The notes beneath the pieces are model-generated. The model made no database searches and was not told where the DNA came from. It saw only the letters and a list, made by a program, of their open reading frames with translations. A stretch of 64,000 nucleotides of DNA from Gemmatimonadota bacterium (GTDB lineage Bacteria > Gemmatimonadota > Gemmatimonadetes > Gemmatimonadales > Gemmatimonadaceae), in assembly GCA_026387895.1 (NCBI GenBank), contig JAPLKT010000121.1, forward strand, positions 1 to 64,000. Reading direction: 5' to 3'. Position 1 is the stretch's first letter; each line of letters begins with the position of its first letter. The translations under genes and the position numbers were made by a program. Positions 1 through 9,305 of this stretch are shown one piece after another.

Positions 1-1097
1 TTGATCTCGCGGCCGTATGCCTCAACCGTCGTGAATCCCCCGCGCATGGGGAGGAGCCGCGTGTAATACGTATTCAGCCCTTCGGAGAACCAGCTCGAAA
101 TGCCGTCCGGCGCGTCGACAGCTCCCACAAACAGATGCCCCATCTCGTGCGTGTAGCTCTGCCGAGGGGACTCTCCCGCGGCGGCGGCGCCAGGCGCGCG
201 CGGGGCGGCACCGCCGAGGAATGATGAGGCGAGGGCTGTTCCCCCGCGGAAGGTGCCGACCTGCACAAAGACGCGATACGGCGGGAGCGGGTTGAGATAT
301 CCATAGGATTTCCCAAGAAACGCATACATCTCGGCGGCCCACGTCATCTCTGGTTCAACTTCCCAGGCAGGGGTGCCGAGCCATGTTGCCATGAAGGGCG
401 CATCGCCGGTGGCTGGGTATCGCCCTATCGGGCCGGCCATAATCCATGACTGTTGCAGGTCGGCGGCGGGGCCCAGGTGTGTGAGGTCGCCGTCACCCAA
501 GCTCATCGCCGCGCGCGATCCTGGGGCGAGATCGGTAAGGTCCCAATGCACCGTGGAGGTTGTTGGTGCGCTGATCTCTGGCAGTACGAGGAACCCGGCC
601 CCAGCACCACTCACGCCGCCATAGGCGGCGAGCAGTCCGAACGGGGGGCCTCGGAACGACGTGCGCGGCGCCTTGGCGCGGTAGCTGTAGGTGAGCGGGA
701 ACTGCACCGCGCGCTCGGCGCGATAGTGGCGATAATAGGGGAATCCGCCAGGGTTCGGCGCGTCGTCTGTAATGGTGAGCGCAATCTCACCGCGCGCATC
801 ACGCACCGAGAGCTGCTCGGTGTGCAGGGCGATGTCTGGCACCCCCGCATACATGATTGGCACGGTGAGCGAAAAGCGCGCACTCGACGGGAATCCTGAG
901 AGCGTGGTACGTACCGCGATTGCGACGACGTTGGAGTCGCCCTCACGGACCGGCTTCCACTCGTGGGCCACACGGCCGACGGGCGCTGGCTGCTGCGCGG
1001 CAACGGGCGGCGCGGCCAGCGCACACAGCGCACTGCAAAGACACAGCGTACGCCAGCGCGCGCGTCGACGCGACGCGGAGTCCGTGGGGCAGGGCAT
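1..1097 (-). CDS. Secreted metallopeptidase (M1/M61-like), 3' end truncated by the window edge
   Basis: Minus-strand frame from ATG at 1097 stays open to the window edge; signal-peptide-like N-terminus; HEMGH (HExxH) followed by WFSEGLNTYY, typical of gluzincins. The ORF track missed it because it runs off the end. Confidence 0.75.
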   Translation of the reverse strand, partial: MPCPTDSASRRRARWRTLCLCSALCALAAPPVAAQQPAPVGRVAHEWKPVREGDSNVVAIAVRTTLSGFPSSARFSLTVPIMYAGVPDIALHTEQLSVRDARGEIALTITDDAPNPGGFPYYRHYRAERAVQFPLTYSYRAKAPRTSFRGPPFGLLAAYGGVSGAGAGFLVLPEISAPTTSTVHWDLTDLAPGSRAAMSLGDGDLTHLGPAADLQQSWIMAGPIGRYPATGDAPFMATWLGTPAWEVEPEMTWAAEMYAFLGKSYGYLNPLPPYRVFVQVGTFRGGTALASSFLGGAAPRAPGAAAAGESPRQSYTHEMGHLFVGAVDAPDGISSWFSEGLNTYYTRLLPMRGGFTTVEAYGREI

Positions 1098-1166
1098 TAG
1101 GAGAATATACGGGCTGAACAGGCCGCTGATAGCCTGCTGATAGCCTGCTGGTAGCGCGCTACTAGC

Positions 1167-2294
1167 CTACGGAACCGGCCCCTTTCCCGGCTCCCCCTGC
1201 AACCACTCGAACCGCATCATCCGCTGGTCTTCCTCGATCGCGGCGACGGCCCACGAGCCCCAGCCATGCTTGATCTCGTTTGTCCCGATCACGCGATCAA
1301 ACACAATGATATTCGACGCGATTTCTCGGAAAATCGTCCGCACCTTCACCGCCGTGATTTCACGCACCTCGGCGACTAACTTCGAGAGTTGGAGGTCGGC
1401 GAGTCGGATCTGATACGTCTTCGGGTCCAAGTAGATCGTCCCATTCACATCCGGCGTGCGGATCTGGTCGTCGGCGCGGAAGTCGATGCGTAACAACATC
1501 CCTTCCTTTGTGGAATCGAGCCCCGCGTACTGGAAGCAATGATTGTTGAGGAACTCGATTCCGGCAAAGTCGCGCAATGTCGGTAAGTGCATCACATAAT
1601 GCCCGTTGCGCTCGCGCTCCACCACATTGCCCATCTTGTATTCCCATCCGTGGGCGTCGCTGCGCATGTGCAGCGTGTCGTACACCGACGGGCCACGCGC
1701 GTCGTCGGCTCGCACTTCACGGCGCGCGCGCTGCACGCTGTACGCGAACGGGAAAGAATCTGACACCACCTGAAACTGTTCGGCATTGAACCGCACCTGC
1801 TGCACCACTTCGAACAGATCGTGGTTGAGCGCAGGGTCAGGACGCCCGGGATTGGAACAGGTCGGCTTGCCGGAGATTTTCACTGCAGCGAGTCGTACGG
1901 AAACTCGCGCGAGCTCCACGCGCACTCGAGGCGCTGCACCGGTGGCCGGCATCACGAAATCCACTAAGGTGGGTGTGAAGCCGAGGTGTACGACGCGTAG
2001 GTGGTAGGTGCCTGGGGCGAGCTGTGTGAAGGCGAACACGCCGCGATCGTTCGTGAAGGTTTGCCGACCGCCGCCGACCAAGCTGACCATCGCGTGGTCG
2101 AGCGGCGTGCCAGTGCCGAGCATGACCACATCGCCGATGACCGTGCCGGCCGTGCCGGCCGTGCCAGACGCTCCGGAGACACCAGCGCCCTGCGCCGCGC
2201 CTCCCTGCGCCGCGCCTCCCTGCGCTACTCCAAACTGCGGGAATACCAGCAGCAGAAGAGCCAGCAGCCACACAGGGCGCGACGAGCGAATCAT
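1167..2294 (-). CDS. Carboxypeptidase-regulatory-like domain secreted protein
   Basis: Signal peptide, then GTVIGDVVMLGTGTPLDHAMVSLVGGGRQTFTNDRGVFAFTQLAPGTYHLRVVHLGF, a CarboxypepD_reg-like beta-sandwich. Confidence 0.75.
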   Translation of the reverse strand: MIRSSRPVWLLALLLLVFPQFGVAQGGAAQGGAAQGAGVSGASGTAGTAGTVIGDVVMLGTGTPLDHAMVSLVGGGRQTFTNDRGVFAFTQLAPGTYHLRVVHLGFTPTLVDFVMPATGAAPRVRVELARVSVRLAAVKISGKPTCSNPGRPDPALNHDLFEVVQQVRFNAEQFQVVSDSFPFAYSVQRARREVRADDARGPSVYDTLHMRSDAHGWEYKMGNVVERERNGHYVMHLPTLRDFAGIEFLNNHCFQYAGLDSTKEGMLLRIDFRADDQIRTPDVNGTIYLDPKTYQIRLADLQLSKLVAEVREITAVKVRTIFREIASNIIVFDRVIGTNEIKHGWGSWAVAAIEEDQRMMRFEWLQGEPGKGPVP

Positions 2295-3463
2295 TACGGC
2301 CGCAAGACGTTTCGTAAGAATCGCTCAGTGTAATACAGCGCCAACTGGTTGCTGGGTCCCTGAAAGACTTCGTCAAAGCCGTGATCGGCCCAGGGGATCT
2401 CCAGATATACCGTCTTCACACCAGCAGCGTTGAGTCCATCGCGAATCAAATGTCCGGCCTCGGGCTGTACGATATGGTCGCGCCGCCCGTAGATCAGCAG
2501 CGTTGGGACCGTCGCCTTGGCCACATGGGTGATTGGCGAGGCATCTGCGAAGGCTGCGGGGAACTGGTCTAACGTGCCGCCAATGAGCGCTTCGTCGGTC
2601 TCGCGCACTTTGATAGGATCCGGGACCGGCGGATGCTTGTACGACTCCGTGAGATTTACGGGCCCGTAGTAGCTCACGATTGCCTTAGGCGGTAGCGGAG
2701 GCGGGACATCGCTCCAGGCGGCGATTGTGGCGAGATGCGCGCCGGCCGAACGTCCCATGTATGCCACGCGCGCGGTGTCGCCGTCATAGTCGAGGGCGTG
2801 ATCGCGAATCCAGGCGAGCATGAGTCGCGTGTCGTCGAGCTGCGCCGGCCAGTGTGCGGCGGGGGCGTGACGGTAATCGATCGCGAAAACCACAAAGCCA
2901 CGCGACGCCAACCACTGCGCAAAGTTCTTGAATGAGTCTGGCGTGCCACGCATCCAGGCGCCACCATAAATCTGTACGAGAATCGGATAGTGCCCGCGCG
3001 CAACGGGTTGGTAGACGTTCATCGTGAGCGGGACACCATCAGGCGCAGCGACAGGAATGCCGCGCGTGATCTTTGCGTCGCCAAGCGGAACACCAAAGAG
3101 CAGTGTGCGGAGCGAGAGTGTCGCGTGTGCGGTACTGTCTCCAAGCGTGCTGGCAAAGGTGCGATCAAAATCGCGGATCGCGCCTGGCACACGAGCATAC
3201 GGTGTGAGCGCAATCACGAACGCGAGCGCGGCGGCACCCGCGCCAACACGCGAGAGGCGGTGGGTCCGGAACGTTGGCAGTGCAATCGCAATGATGAACA
3301 CCGCTGCCATCATATAGAAGAGACTGATCTCCGGCCCGCCCACGCTGAAGGTCAGCATGAAGTAGGTCGGGCCCGGAATCAGAATCCAGATCGCGAGCGC
3401 AAGCAGCGCGACGCCCAGCACGGCCGCGATCAGCGGACGAATGCGCATCGGTGCGTGCGTCAC
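2294..3463 (-). CDS. Alpha/beta hydrolase (esterase/lipase-like) with N-terminal TM segments
   Basis: IYGGAWMRGTPDSF, YMGRSAGAHLA nucleophile elbow, DHGFDEVFQG; ATG/stop overlaps with both neighbours. Confidence 0.8.
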   Translation of the reverse strand: MTHAPMRIRPLIAAVLGVALLALAIWILIPGPTYFMLTFSVGGPEISLFYMMAAVFIIAIALPTFRTHRLSRVGAGAAALAFVIALTPYARVPGAIRDFDRTFASTLGDSTAHATLSLRTLLFGVPLGDAKITRGIPVAAPDGVPLTMNVYQPVARGHYPILVQIYGGAWMRGTPDSFKNFAQWLASRGFVVFAIDYRHAPAAHWPAQLDDTRLMLAWIRDHALDYDGDTARVAYMGRSAGAHLATIAAWSDVPPPLPPKAIVSYYGPVNLTESYKHPPVPDPIKVRETDEALIGGTLDQFPAAFADASPITHVAKATVPTLLIYGRRDHIVQPEAGHLIRDGLNAAGVKTVYLEIPWADHGFDEVFQGPSNQLALYYTERFLRNVLRP

Positions 3464-5553
3464 TTGGTCGGGACGCTCGGCAGCGCGAACGCCACATAGG
3501 TTCCGCCGCTCTTGGCCCCGTTCTTTCCACCACCACAGGCGATCACGAGATATTGCTTGCCGTCGATCATGTAGGTGGATGGCTGCGCGTTGCCGGCCGC
3601 GGGGAGTGCTGCGGTCCAGAGCAGTTTGCCATTCGATTTGTCGAAGGCGCGGATTTTGTTGTCGTAGGTGGTGGCCGCAATAATCAGCAGGCCGTTCTGC
3701 GTGACGATGGCGCCGCCGTAGTTATCGGAGCCGGTGTTCTTTAGCCCCTGCTTCACAAGCTTCGGGTACTCACCAAATGGAATCTTCCAGGCAATCGTCC
3801 CCTTGTTCAGATCGATCGCGTTGAGCGTGCCCCAGGGTGGCTTGATCGCGGGGAAGGAATCGTTGTCGAAGAAAATATCAAAGCCAACACTGCGGTACTT
3901 GAGATAGTTCGGATTCACGCCCGAAGTTGCGGCGATGTCTTTGCCGGTCGTGAGGTAGGCCACCATGTCGTTGATGGTGGCGCCGTCGAGCATGCCGCCA
4001 AAGGCGGACATCCGTCCCGTCCCCTCGCGAATGATCTGCGCGATCTCGGCGTTGGTTTTCTTCTTGCCAATATCAATGAGCGTCGGGCCCGCCGCGGTGC
4101 CTTGGCGTTTGTCGCCGTGGCAGTTGGCGCAGGTGGCGTCATAGAGCGAGGCATCGCTGCGCGGCACCATCTTGAGGAGCCAGGCCATCTCGTTGCTGTT
4201 CACGTAGAGCAGACCGCTTTCCGGGTCGAAGGCTGGGCCGCCCCATTCGCCACCACCGTCCACACCGGGAAAGAGAATCGTCCCCTTGGTGTTTGGCGGA
4301 TCCCACGCGTTGGTGGTCTTGTACTCGCGGAAAATCTTGAGCGCAGTTTCGTGCGCCTTCTTGGTGCGCGTTGTGAGATCCTTCTCGGTGAGTTCCTGTC
4401 GTGCGAAAGGTGGCGGAAGAATCGGGAAGGGCTGCGTCTTGGAGGGCTGTTCGCCATCGAGCCCCGGCGTGGTCGGCATCGCGCGCTCTTCGATTGGGAA
4501 GAGCGGCGTCCCCTTCTCGCGTTCAAAGAGATACACGTGGCCCGTCTTGGTGATCTGCGCAACGGCATCGACCTTCTTTCCGTCGCGCGTCACCGTTACC
4601 AGTGATGGCGCCGCAGGAAAGTCTCGATCCCAGAGATCATGGTGAAGTCCCTGGAAATGCCAGATGCGCTTCCCTGTGCGCGCGTCGAGTGCGAGCACGG
4701 TGTTGGCGAACAGATCGTTGCCGATACGATTAGCGCCGTAGAAATCGAAGGATGCGGAGCCCGTAGCCGCAAAGACCATCGCGCGCTTGGGGTCGAGCGT
4801 CACTCCACTCCACGCATTCGCACCGCCGGCGATTTTCCAGGCATCGGCTGGCCAGGTGTCGTAGCCGAACTCGCCGGGATGCGGAATCGTGTGAAAGCTC
4901 CAGCGCAACGCGCCGGTGTTGACGTCGTAGGCGCGGATGTCGCCCGGTGCGCTCGGGAGCGCCTCGGGCACCGTGCTCCCAATGATGTAGAGATCTTCAA
5001 AGACCACACCCGGAGTGCTCGCACTCACCGAGAGTCCTTGGATCGGGCGATCGAGTCCGGCGCGCAGATCAATCCATCCGCTGTCGCCAAACGTTTTGAT
5101 AGGCGTGCCGAGTTTGCGATCGATGGCGTAGAGACGATTACGATAGGTGTAGAGCACACGATCGCCGGTCACCACGACGCCGCGATGCCGGAAGCGCTGC
5201 GGAGCGGGCTTGCCGGGATTCGGATCGAACTTCCAGAGTTCCTTGCCCGTGGCTGCGTTGAGCGCGAAGAGCTGAAGTTTCGGAGTCGTTCCGTACAGGA
5301 CGCCATCGAGCACGATGGGATTGTTCTGCATCTCGGAGCCTTGCCACTCGTCGTTCGTGGCGTAGCTCCACGCGACTTTCAGCTGTTTAACGTTCGCCGG
5401 CGAGATTTGGCTCAGCGTGGTGTAGTGTGTGTGGTCGGTGTTGCCACCGTACACGGGCCAGTCCGCGTTTTGCGCGTGCGCGCGAGTTGCGAACGCGAGG
5501 AGTAGCAGCGCGACGGCGGAGGTCTTCGTGAGAGTGCGCATGGCGAGAATCAC
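3460..5553 (-). CDS. PQQ-dependent dehydrogenase with internal c-type cytochrome domain
   Basis: N-terminal YGGNTDHTHYTTLSQISPANVKQLKVAW and repeated quinoprotein propeller blades; internal heme motif CANCH; start may be 5541. Confidence 0.9.
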   Translation of the reverse strand: MILAMRTLTKTSAVALLLLAFATRAHAQNADWPVYGGNTDHTHYTTLSQISPANVKQLKVAWSYATNDEWQGSEMQNNPIVLDGVLYGTTPKLQLFALNAATGKELWKFDPNPGKPAPQRFRHRGVVVTGDRVLYTYRNRLYAIDRKLGTPIKTFGDSGWIDLRAGLDRPIQGLSVSASTPGVVFEDLYIIGSTVPEALPSAPGDIRAYDVNTGALRWSFHTIPHPGEFGYDTWPADAWKIAGGANAWSGVTLDPKRAMVFAATGSASFDFYGANRIGNDLFANTVLALDARTGKRIWHFQGLHHDLWDRDFPAAPSLVTVTRDGKKVDAVAQITKTGHVYLFEREKGTPLFPIEERAMPTTPGLDGEQPSKTQPFPILPPPFARQELTEKDLTTRTKKAHETALKIFREYKTTNAWDPPNTKGTILFPGVDGGGEWGGPAFDPESGLLYVNSNEMAWLLKMVPRSDASLYDATCANCHGDKRQGTAAGPTLIDIGKKKTNAEIAQIIREGTGRMSAFGGMLDGATINDMVAYLTTGKDIAATSGVNPNYLKYRSVGFDIFFDNDSFPAIKPPWGTLNAIDLNKGTIAWKIPFGEYPKLVKQGLKNTGSDNYGGAIVTQNGLLIIAATTYDNKIRAFDKSNGKLLWTAALPAAGNAQPSTYMIDGKQYLVIACGGGKNGAKSGGTYVAFALPSVPTK

Positions 5554-5769
5554 AACCAGTTGAGAGTCAGGAAGAAAGCTACGTTCGCGCTTCTGCCGAG
5601 TCAGGTGACGAAGGGATCGATCCGTTGGCAGCGGCGGCTGTGTTGTGTATATATCTAACCACTAAGCGCCACTTCACGTATGTTCTCGCTCGGTGAAACG
5701 CTGTCTGACGAAGGAAAGTCCCTGGTCGTGTTGTATGCTAGACAATCCCACCATTTTTCCCGCCTGCCG

Positions 5770-6579
5770 ATGAACTTCCGTCGCCCTCTGATGCTGGCCA
5801 GCGTCTTCGTCGCTGCCCTCCCCGCCGTGCTCGCCGCCCAGGGTCGCGGTGGTGCGCAGGAACCCCCGAAGAATCTCCAGGTCCTCCCCAAGGACATGCC
5901 CCGTCAGCAGGTCACGGCGATCATGAACAACTTCACAGCCGCCCTCGGCGTGAACTGTGCGTATTGCCACGCGGCAGCAGCAGCGCCTGCGGGTGCAGCG
6001 CCCGCGGCGCCGGCTGGCGGTGGTCGCGGCGGCCCGCCGCTTGACTACTCGCTCGACGACAAGGCCCAGAAGAAAGTCGCCCGTGAGATGCTCAAGATGG
6101 TCGCCGACATCAACGGCAAGTATCTGACGGGTGCCGGACTCACCATGGACGCGCGCAACAGCGTGACCTGCGAGACCTGCCACCGCGGGCTCGCCAAGCC
6201 CAAGACGCTCCGCAACGCACTCGGCGGTGCGATCGACGCCAAGGGTGCCGATTCGGCCGTGGCGCTGTATCGTGAACTGCGCACCCGCTACTTCGGGGCT
6301 GCCGCCTACGACTTCAGCGAGAACTCGCTGGTGGCTGCCGCAACGGATGCGAGCCGCGCCAACAAGAACCCCGTCGCGCTCGCGCTGCTCAAGCTCAACC
6401 TAGAGTTCTACGACAAGTCGGCCGCTACGTATTCGGCGATCGCCAATACGAGTCTTGCCGGCAACGACACCGCCTCGGCGATCACCGCGCTCAAGAAGGC
6501 GATTGAACTACAGCCGACCAACCAGCAGGCGCAGGGGTTGCTCACGCGTCTGATGGCTAAGCCGCCGCAGACGAGGTAG
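5770..6579 (+). CDS. Diheme c-type cytochrome (reaction-centre cytochrome-like family) with TPR-like C-terminus
   Basis: Signal peptide MNFRRPLMLASVFVAALPAVLAAQG; CAYCH and CETCH; TPR-like AITALKKAIELQPTNQQAQGLL. The track ORF starts at 5680, but 5770 fits the signal peptide. Confidence 0.8.
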   Translation: MNFRRPLMLASVFVAALPAVLAAQGRGGAQEPPKNLQVLPKDMPRQQVTAIMNNFTAALGVNCAYCHAAAAAPAGAAPAAPAGGGRGGPPLDYSLDDKAQKKVAREMLKMVADINGKYLTGAGLTMDARNSVTCETCHRGLAKPKTLRNALGGAIDAKGADSAVALYRELRTRYFGAAAYDFSENSLVAAATDASRANKNPVALALLKLNLEFYDKSAATYSAIANTSLAGNDTASAITALKKAIELQPTNQQAQGLLTRLMAKPPQTR

Positions 6580-6599
6580 GACGCCGCTAGATTCCTCCC

Positions 6600-7223
6600 A
6601 TGCCCTCATTCCTTCGTCGTGCCGTTCTGCTGTTTGCTGCTCCTGTCGCGTTGGCGGCTCAGGCGCCGCAACCCACTGCCGCGTATTCGTACGGGGTCTC
6701 CGGCTTTGCTGGCGGGGTACAGCGATCAGCGTCGGGGAAAAAGGAAAATGGAAGTCGCATCATGGCTGGCGTCGCGCTCCTGCATCCGCAAGCACAAGTC
6801 GGCGCACTGAGCGTTGCCGAAGTCAGTGCCGCGTTCGCGCAGATGAATACGTCAGCAGGGAACTACGCGGTACGCGAAAACTCCTTCGAGTTCGGGGCGA
6901 TTGCCGACGTGGTCACGATGGCGCAATCGTCCTGGCACCTCGATGCGGGGCTCGGACTCGTGCTGAGCCGGAGCCTCGGCTGCGCGACCGATGGATCGGA
7001 TACCAAGTCATCGGGAGTCTCAGTTGCATGCGTCCATGCATTTGCGAACAGCGGGACATCGCTGCTCGGCTATCGCGCGCGCGTCGTGAGCAACTGGGGC
7101 GGCGCGTACACGACCGTGATGGTCGGCCTCGATCTGTCTGGGCACACCATCGCTGCCGGATCGAGTGTTGTGCCGAGTTTCTTTGTCGGTGCGCGCTACA
7201 GCCTGGGACCGATCGGGCACTGA
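6600..7223 (+). CDS. Hypothetical secreted/outer-membrane beta-barrel-like protein
   Basis: Signal peptide and alternating beta pattern ending in FFVGARYSL; TAGATT box 6 nt upstream of ATG. Confidence 0.55.
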   Translation: MPSFLRRAVLLFAAPVALAAQAPQPTAAYSYGVSGFAGGVQRSASGKKENGSRIMAGVALLHPQAQVGALSVAEVSAAFAQMNTSAGNYAVRENSFEFGAIADVVTMAQSSWHLDAGLGLVLSRSLGCATDGSDTKSSGVSVACVHAFANSGTSLLGYRARVVSNWGGAYTTVMVGLDLSGHTIAAGSSVVPSFFVGARYSLGPIGH

Positions 7224-7243
7224 ACGGTCCAGCGCCCGATCGG
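7209..7243 (+). terminator. Hairpin containing the stop codon of the 6600-7223 gene
   Basis: CCGATCGGGC ... GCCCGATCGG (10-bp arms) followed by TTT; lies between convergent genes. Confidence 0.5.
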
Positions 7244-7253
7244 TTTCCGGCGC

Positions 7254-8663
7254 TTACCCGACGGCGGCTTTCGCCTGCTGAATCTGCGCGGCGACCGCTT
7301 TGGTGCCGGTGCCGCCGGCGATGTCGCGATGCGAGAGTGAGGTACGTGGGCGGAGTTCGTGCATGACATCCGACTCAAACGCGTGATGCGCGTTCACGAA
7401 ACTCTCGCTCGGGAGTTCTGTCATCTCGATCCCCTTTTCTTCGGCTTCGCGCACCAGCGCGCCCACGGCGCCATGGGCTTCGCGGAAGCTCACGTGCTTG
7501 CGCACGAGATAATCGGCGAGGTCGGTGGCCATCATCGATGACGTACAGGCCGCGGCCATCTTGTCGCGGTTAAAGGTGAGCGTCTCGAGTGAACCGGCCA
7601 CGGCGGGGAGAAGCAGGAGCATGCCGTCGACGGCATCAAAGAGGGAGCGCTTGTCCTCCTGCAGATCTTTGTTGTAGCCGCTCGGCAGTCCCTTGATCGT
7701 GGCGAGCAAGCCGACGAGATCGCCGAGCATGCGCGCGCCGGAGCCGCGAGCGAGTTCGAGCGCGTCGGGGTTCCGTTTCTGCGGCATCATGCTGGATCCG
7801 GTGCTGAAGCTGTCGCCGTAGCGAACAAAGCCGAACTCACTCGAGCCGTACAAAATCAGATCTTCGGCGATGCGCGAGAGGTGCATGCCCAGCATCGTGA
7901 TGGCATAGAGCGTGTCGGCAATGAAGTCGCGATCGCCAACAGCGTCGATGGAGTTGGCGGAGATACGCTCGAAGCCGAGCTCCGTGCGGAGCAGTTCGCG
8001 GTCGATCGGGAATGCTGAGCCGGCGATCGCGCCGGAGCCTAAGGGCATCACCCCCGCAGAACGATGGGCGGCGGCGAGCCGCTCGCGATCGCGCACCAGT
8101 GGCCAGAAGTGATTGAGCATCCAGTGCGCGCCGCTCACCGGTTGTGCGCGCTGCATGTGGGTGTACGCCGGCATGATGGCGTCTTGGAGATGTTCGGCCT
8201 GCGCGATGATGGCACGCTGCAGGGCCGTGATGTGTTCGTCGACGCGCGCGATGGCGTCGCGGGTCCAGAGGCGAGTGGCGGTCGCGACTTGATCGTTGCG
8301 GCTGCGTCCGGTGTGGAGGCGCGAGGCGGGATCGCCTGCGGCTTCGTGGAGGAGGCGGTCGATGATCGTGTGGACGTCTTCGTCGGAGGGAATCGGCTGC
8401 TCACCGCCGGCCAAGCGGGCGGCCACCGTGTCGAGCCCGGCGCGAACCGCTTCGCATTCGGCGCCGGTAAAGACCCCAGCCTTGGCGAGCGCGCGCGCCC
8501 AGCTTTTGGAGAGCTGGATATCGAAGGGCCAGAGGCGAAAGTCGACCGTGATGGAGCGGTTGACTGCTTCGAGGGCCGGATGGGGACCGCCGGCAAAGCG
8601 GCCGCCCCAGAGTTTGTGGGTTCCGCCGTGGGTGGAGCTGGCTTGGGCCTTCTTGGGGGTCAT
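7254..8663 (-). CDS. argH: Argininosuccinate lyase
   Basis: LWGGRFAGG, HTGRSRNDQVATATRLW and GSSMMPQKRNPDALE signatures; AAGGA ribosome-binding site before ATG. Confidence 0.97.
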   Translation of the reverse strand: MTPKKAQASSTHGGTHKLWGGRFAGGPHPALEAVNRSITVDFRLWPFDIQLSKSWARALAKAGVFTGAECEAVRAGLDTVAARLAGGEQPIPSDEDVHTIIDRLLHEAAGDPASRLHTGRSRNDQVATATRLWTRDAIARVDEHITALQRAIIAQAEHLQDAIMPAYTHMQRAQPVSGAHWMLNHFWPLVRDRERLAAAHRSAGVMPLGSGAIAGSAFPIDRELLRTELGFERISANSIDAVGDRDFIADTLYAITMLGMHLSRIAEDLILYGSSEFGFVRYGDSFSTGSSMMPQKRNPDALELARGSGARMLGDLVGLLATIKGLPSGYNKDLQEDKRSLFDAVDGMLLLLPAVAGSLETLTFNRDKMAAACTSSMMATDLADYLVRKHVSFREAHGAVGALVREAEEKGIEMTELPSESFVNAHHAFESDVMHELRPRTSLSHRDIAGGTGTKAVAAQIQQAKAAVG

Positions 8664-8679
8664 CGGATTCCTTGAAATT

Positions 8680-8702
8680 GCATATTGTGAACATAAATAT
8701 GC
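8680..8702. promoter_or_regulatory. Candidate ArgR operator (ARG box) upstream of argH
   Basis: GCATATT-GTGAACATA-AATATGC inverted repeat in the AT-rich argR-argH gap. Confidence 0.5.
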
Positions 8703-8738
8703 GAATATGTAACCGGAGCATGCATGTTCCGGAGGAGA

Positions 8739-9200
8739 TCAGCCTTTCTTGGCGAGGGAGAGGAGGCGTTTTGCGACGCGTTCGCGCGCGGAGTCGGAGC
8801 GACAGATGATGAGGATCGTGTTTTCGCCGGCGATGGTGCCGAGGACGTCCGGGTTCCCTTCGTTGTCGATTGCTTCGGCGATTGGCTGTGCGCCGGCGAC
8901 GACCGTGCGGACGACGATGAGTTCGCCGGTAACGTCCAGTCGGGCGAAGAGCTGCGGGAAGATTGACGCGAGGGTGGCGCGTCCGTCTTCCGAGGAGGAG
9001 GCCGCTTCGGGGACTGTGTAGCGGATGCCCGTTGGGGTAGGAATCCGCGCGATGCGCAGGTCGCGCATATCGCGCGAGAGGGTGGACTGGGTGACGTCCC
9101 ACCCGCGTTCGGCCAGGAGCTGACGGAGCTCTTCTTGGCTGCCAACCGGGCGAGTCGCGATGATCTCTCGGATCACCGTCTGGCGTTCGCGCTTGGTCAT
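8739..9200 (-). CDS. argR: Arginine repressor
   Basis: N-terminal IREIIATRPVGSQEELRQLLAERGWDVTQSTLSRDMRDL winged helix; C-terminal GTIAGENTILIICRS effector domain. Confidence 0.95.
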   Translation of the reverse strand: MTKRERQTVIREIIATRPVGSQEELRQLLAERGWDVTQSTLSRDMRDLRIARIPTPTGIRYTVPEAASSSEDGRATLASIFPQLFARLDVTGELIVVRTVVAGAQPIAEAIDNEGNPDVLGTIAGENTILIICRSDSARERVAKRLLSLAKKG

Positions 9201-9262
9201 GTGTGGCGGGAGTTGAGGTGCATTCGTAGGGTAGCGTATAAAGCGGCGTCGCGTAAGAAGGG

Positions 9263-9305
9263 TTGACAGTCGACGCTTGCTTACTTATGCATTATACAAT
9301 GCATA
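9263..9305 (+). promoter_or_regulatory. argC promoter with overlapping candidate ARG box
   Basis: TTGACA (9263-9268), 17-bp spacer, TATGCA (9286-9291); perfect inverted repeat TATGCAT-TATACA-ATGCATA at 9286-9305 overlapping the argC ATG (9299). Confidence 0.55.

Noticed and set aside
5770-6579. Evidence for a photosynthesis gene cluster
   Set aside because: Only a cytochrome of a related family is present; no puf, bch or crt genes in the window.
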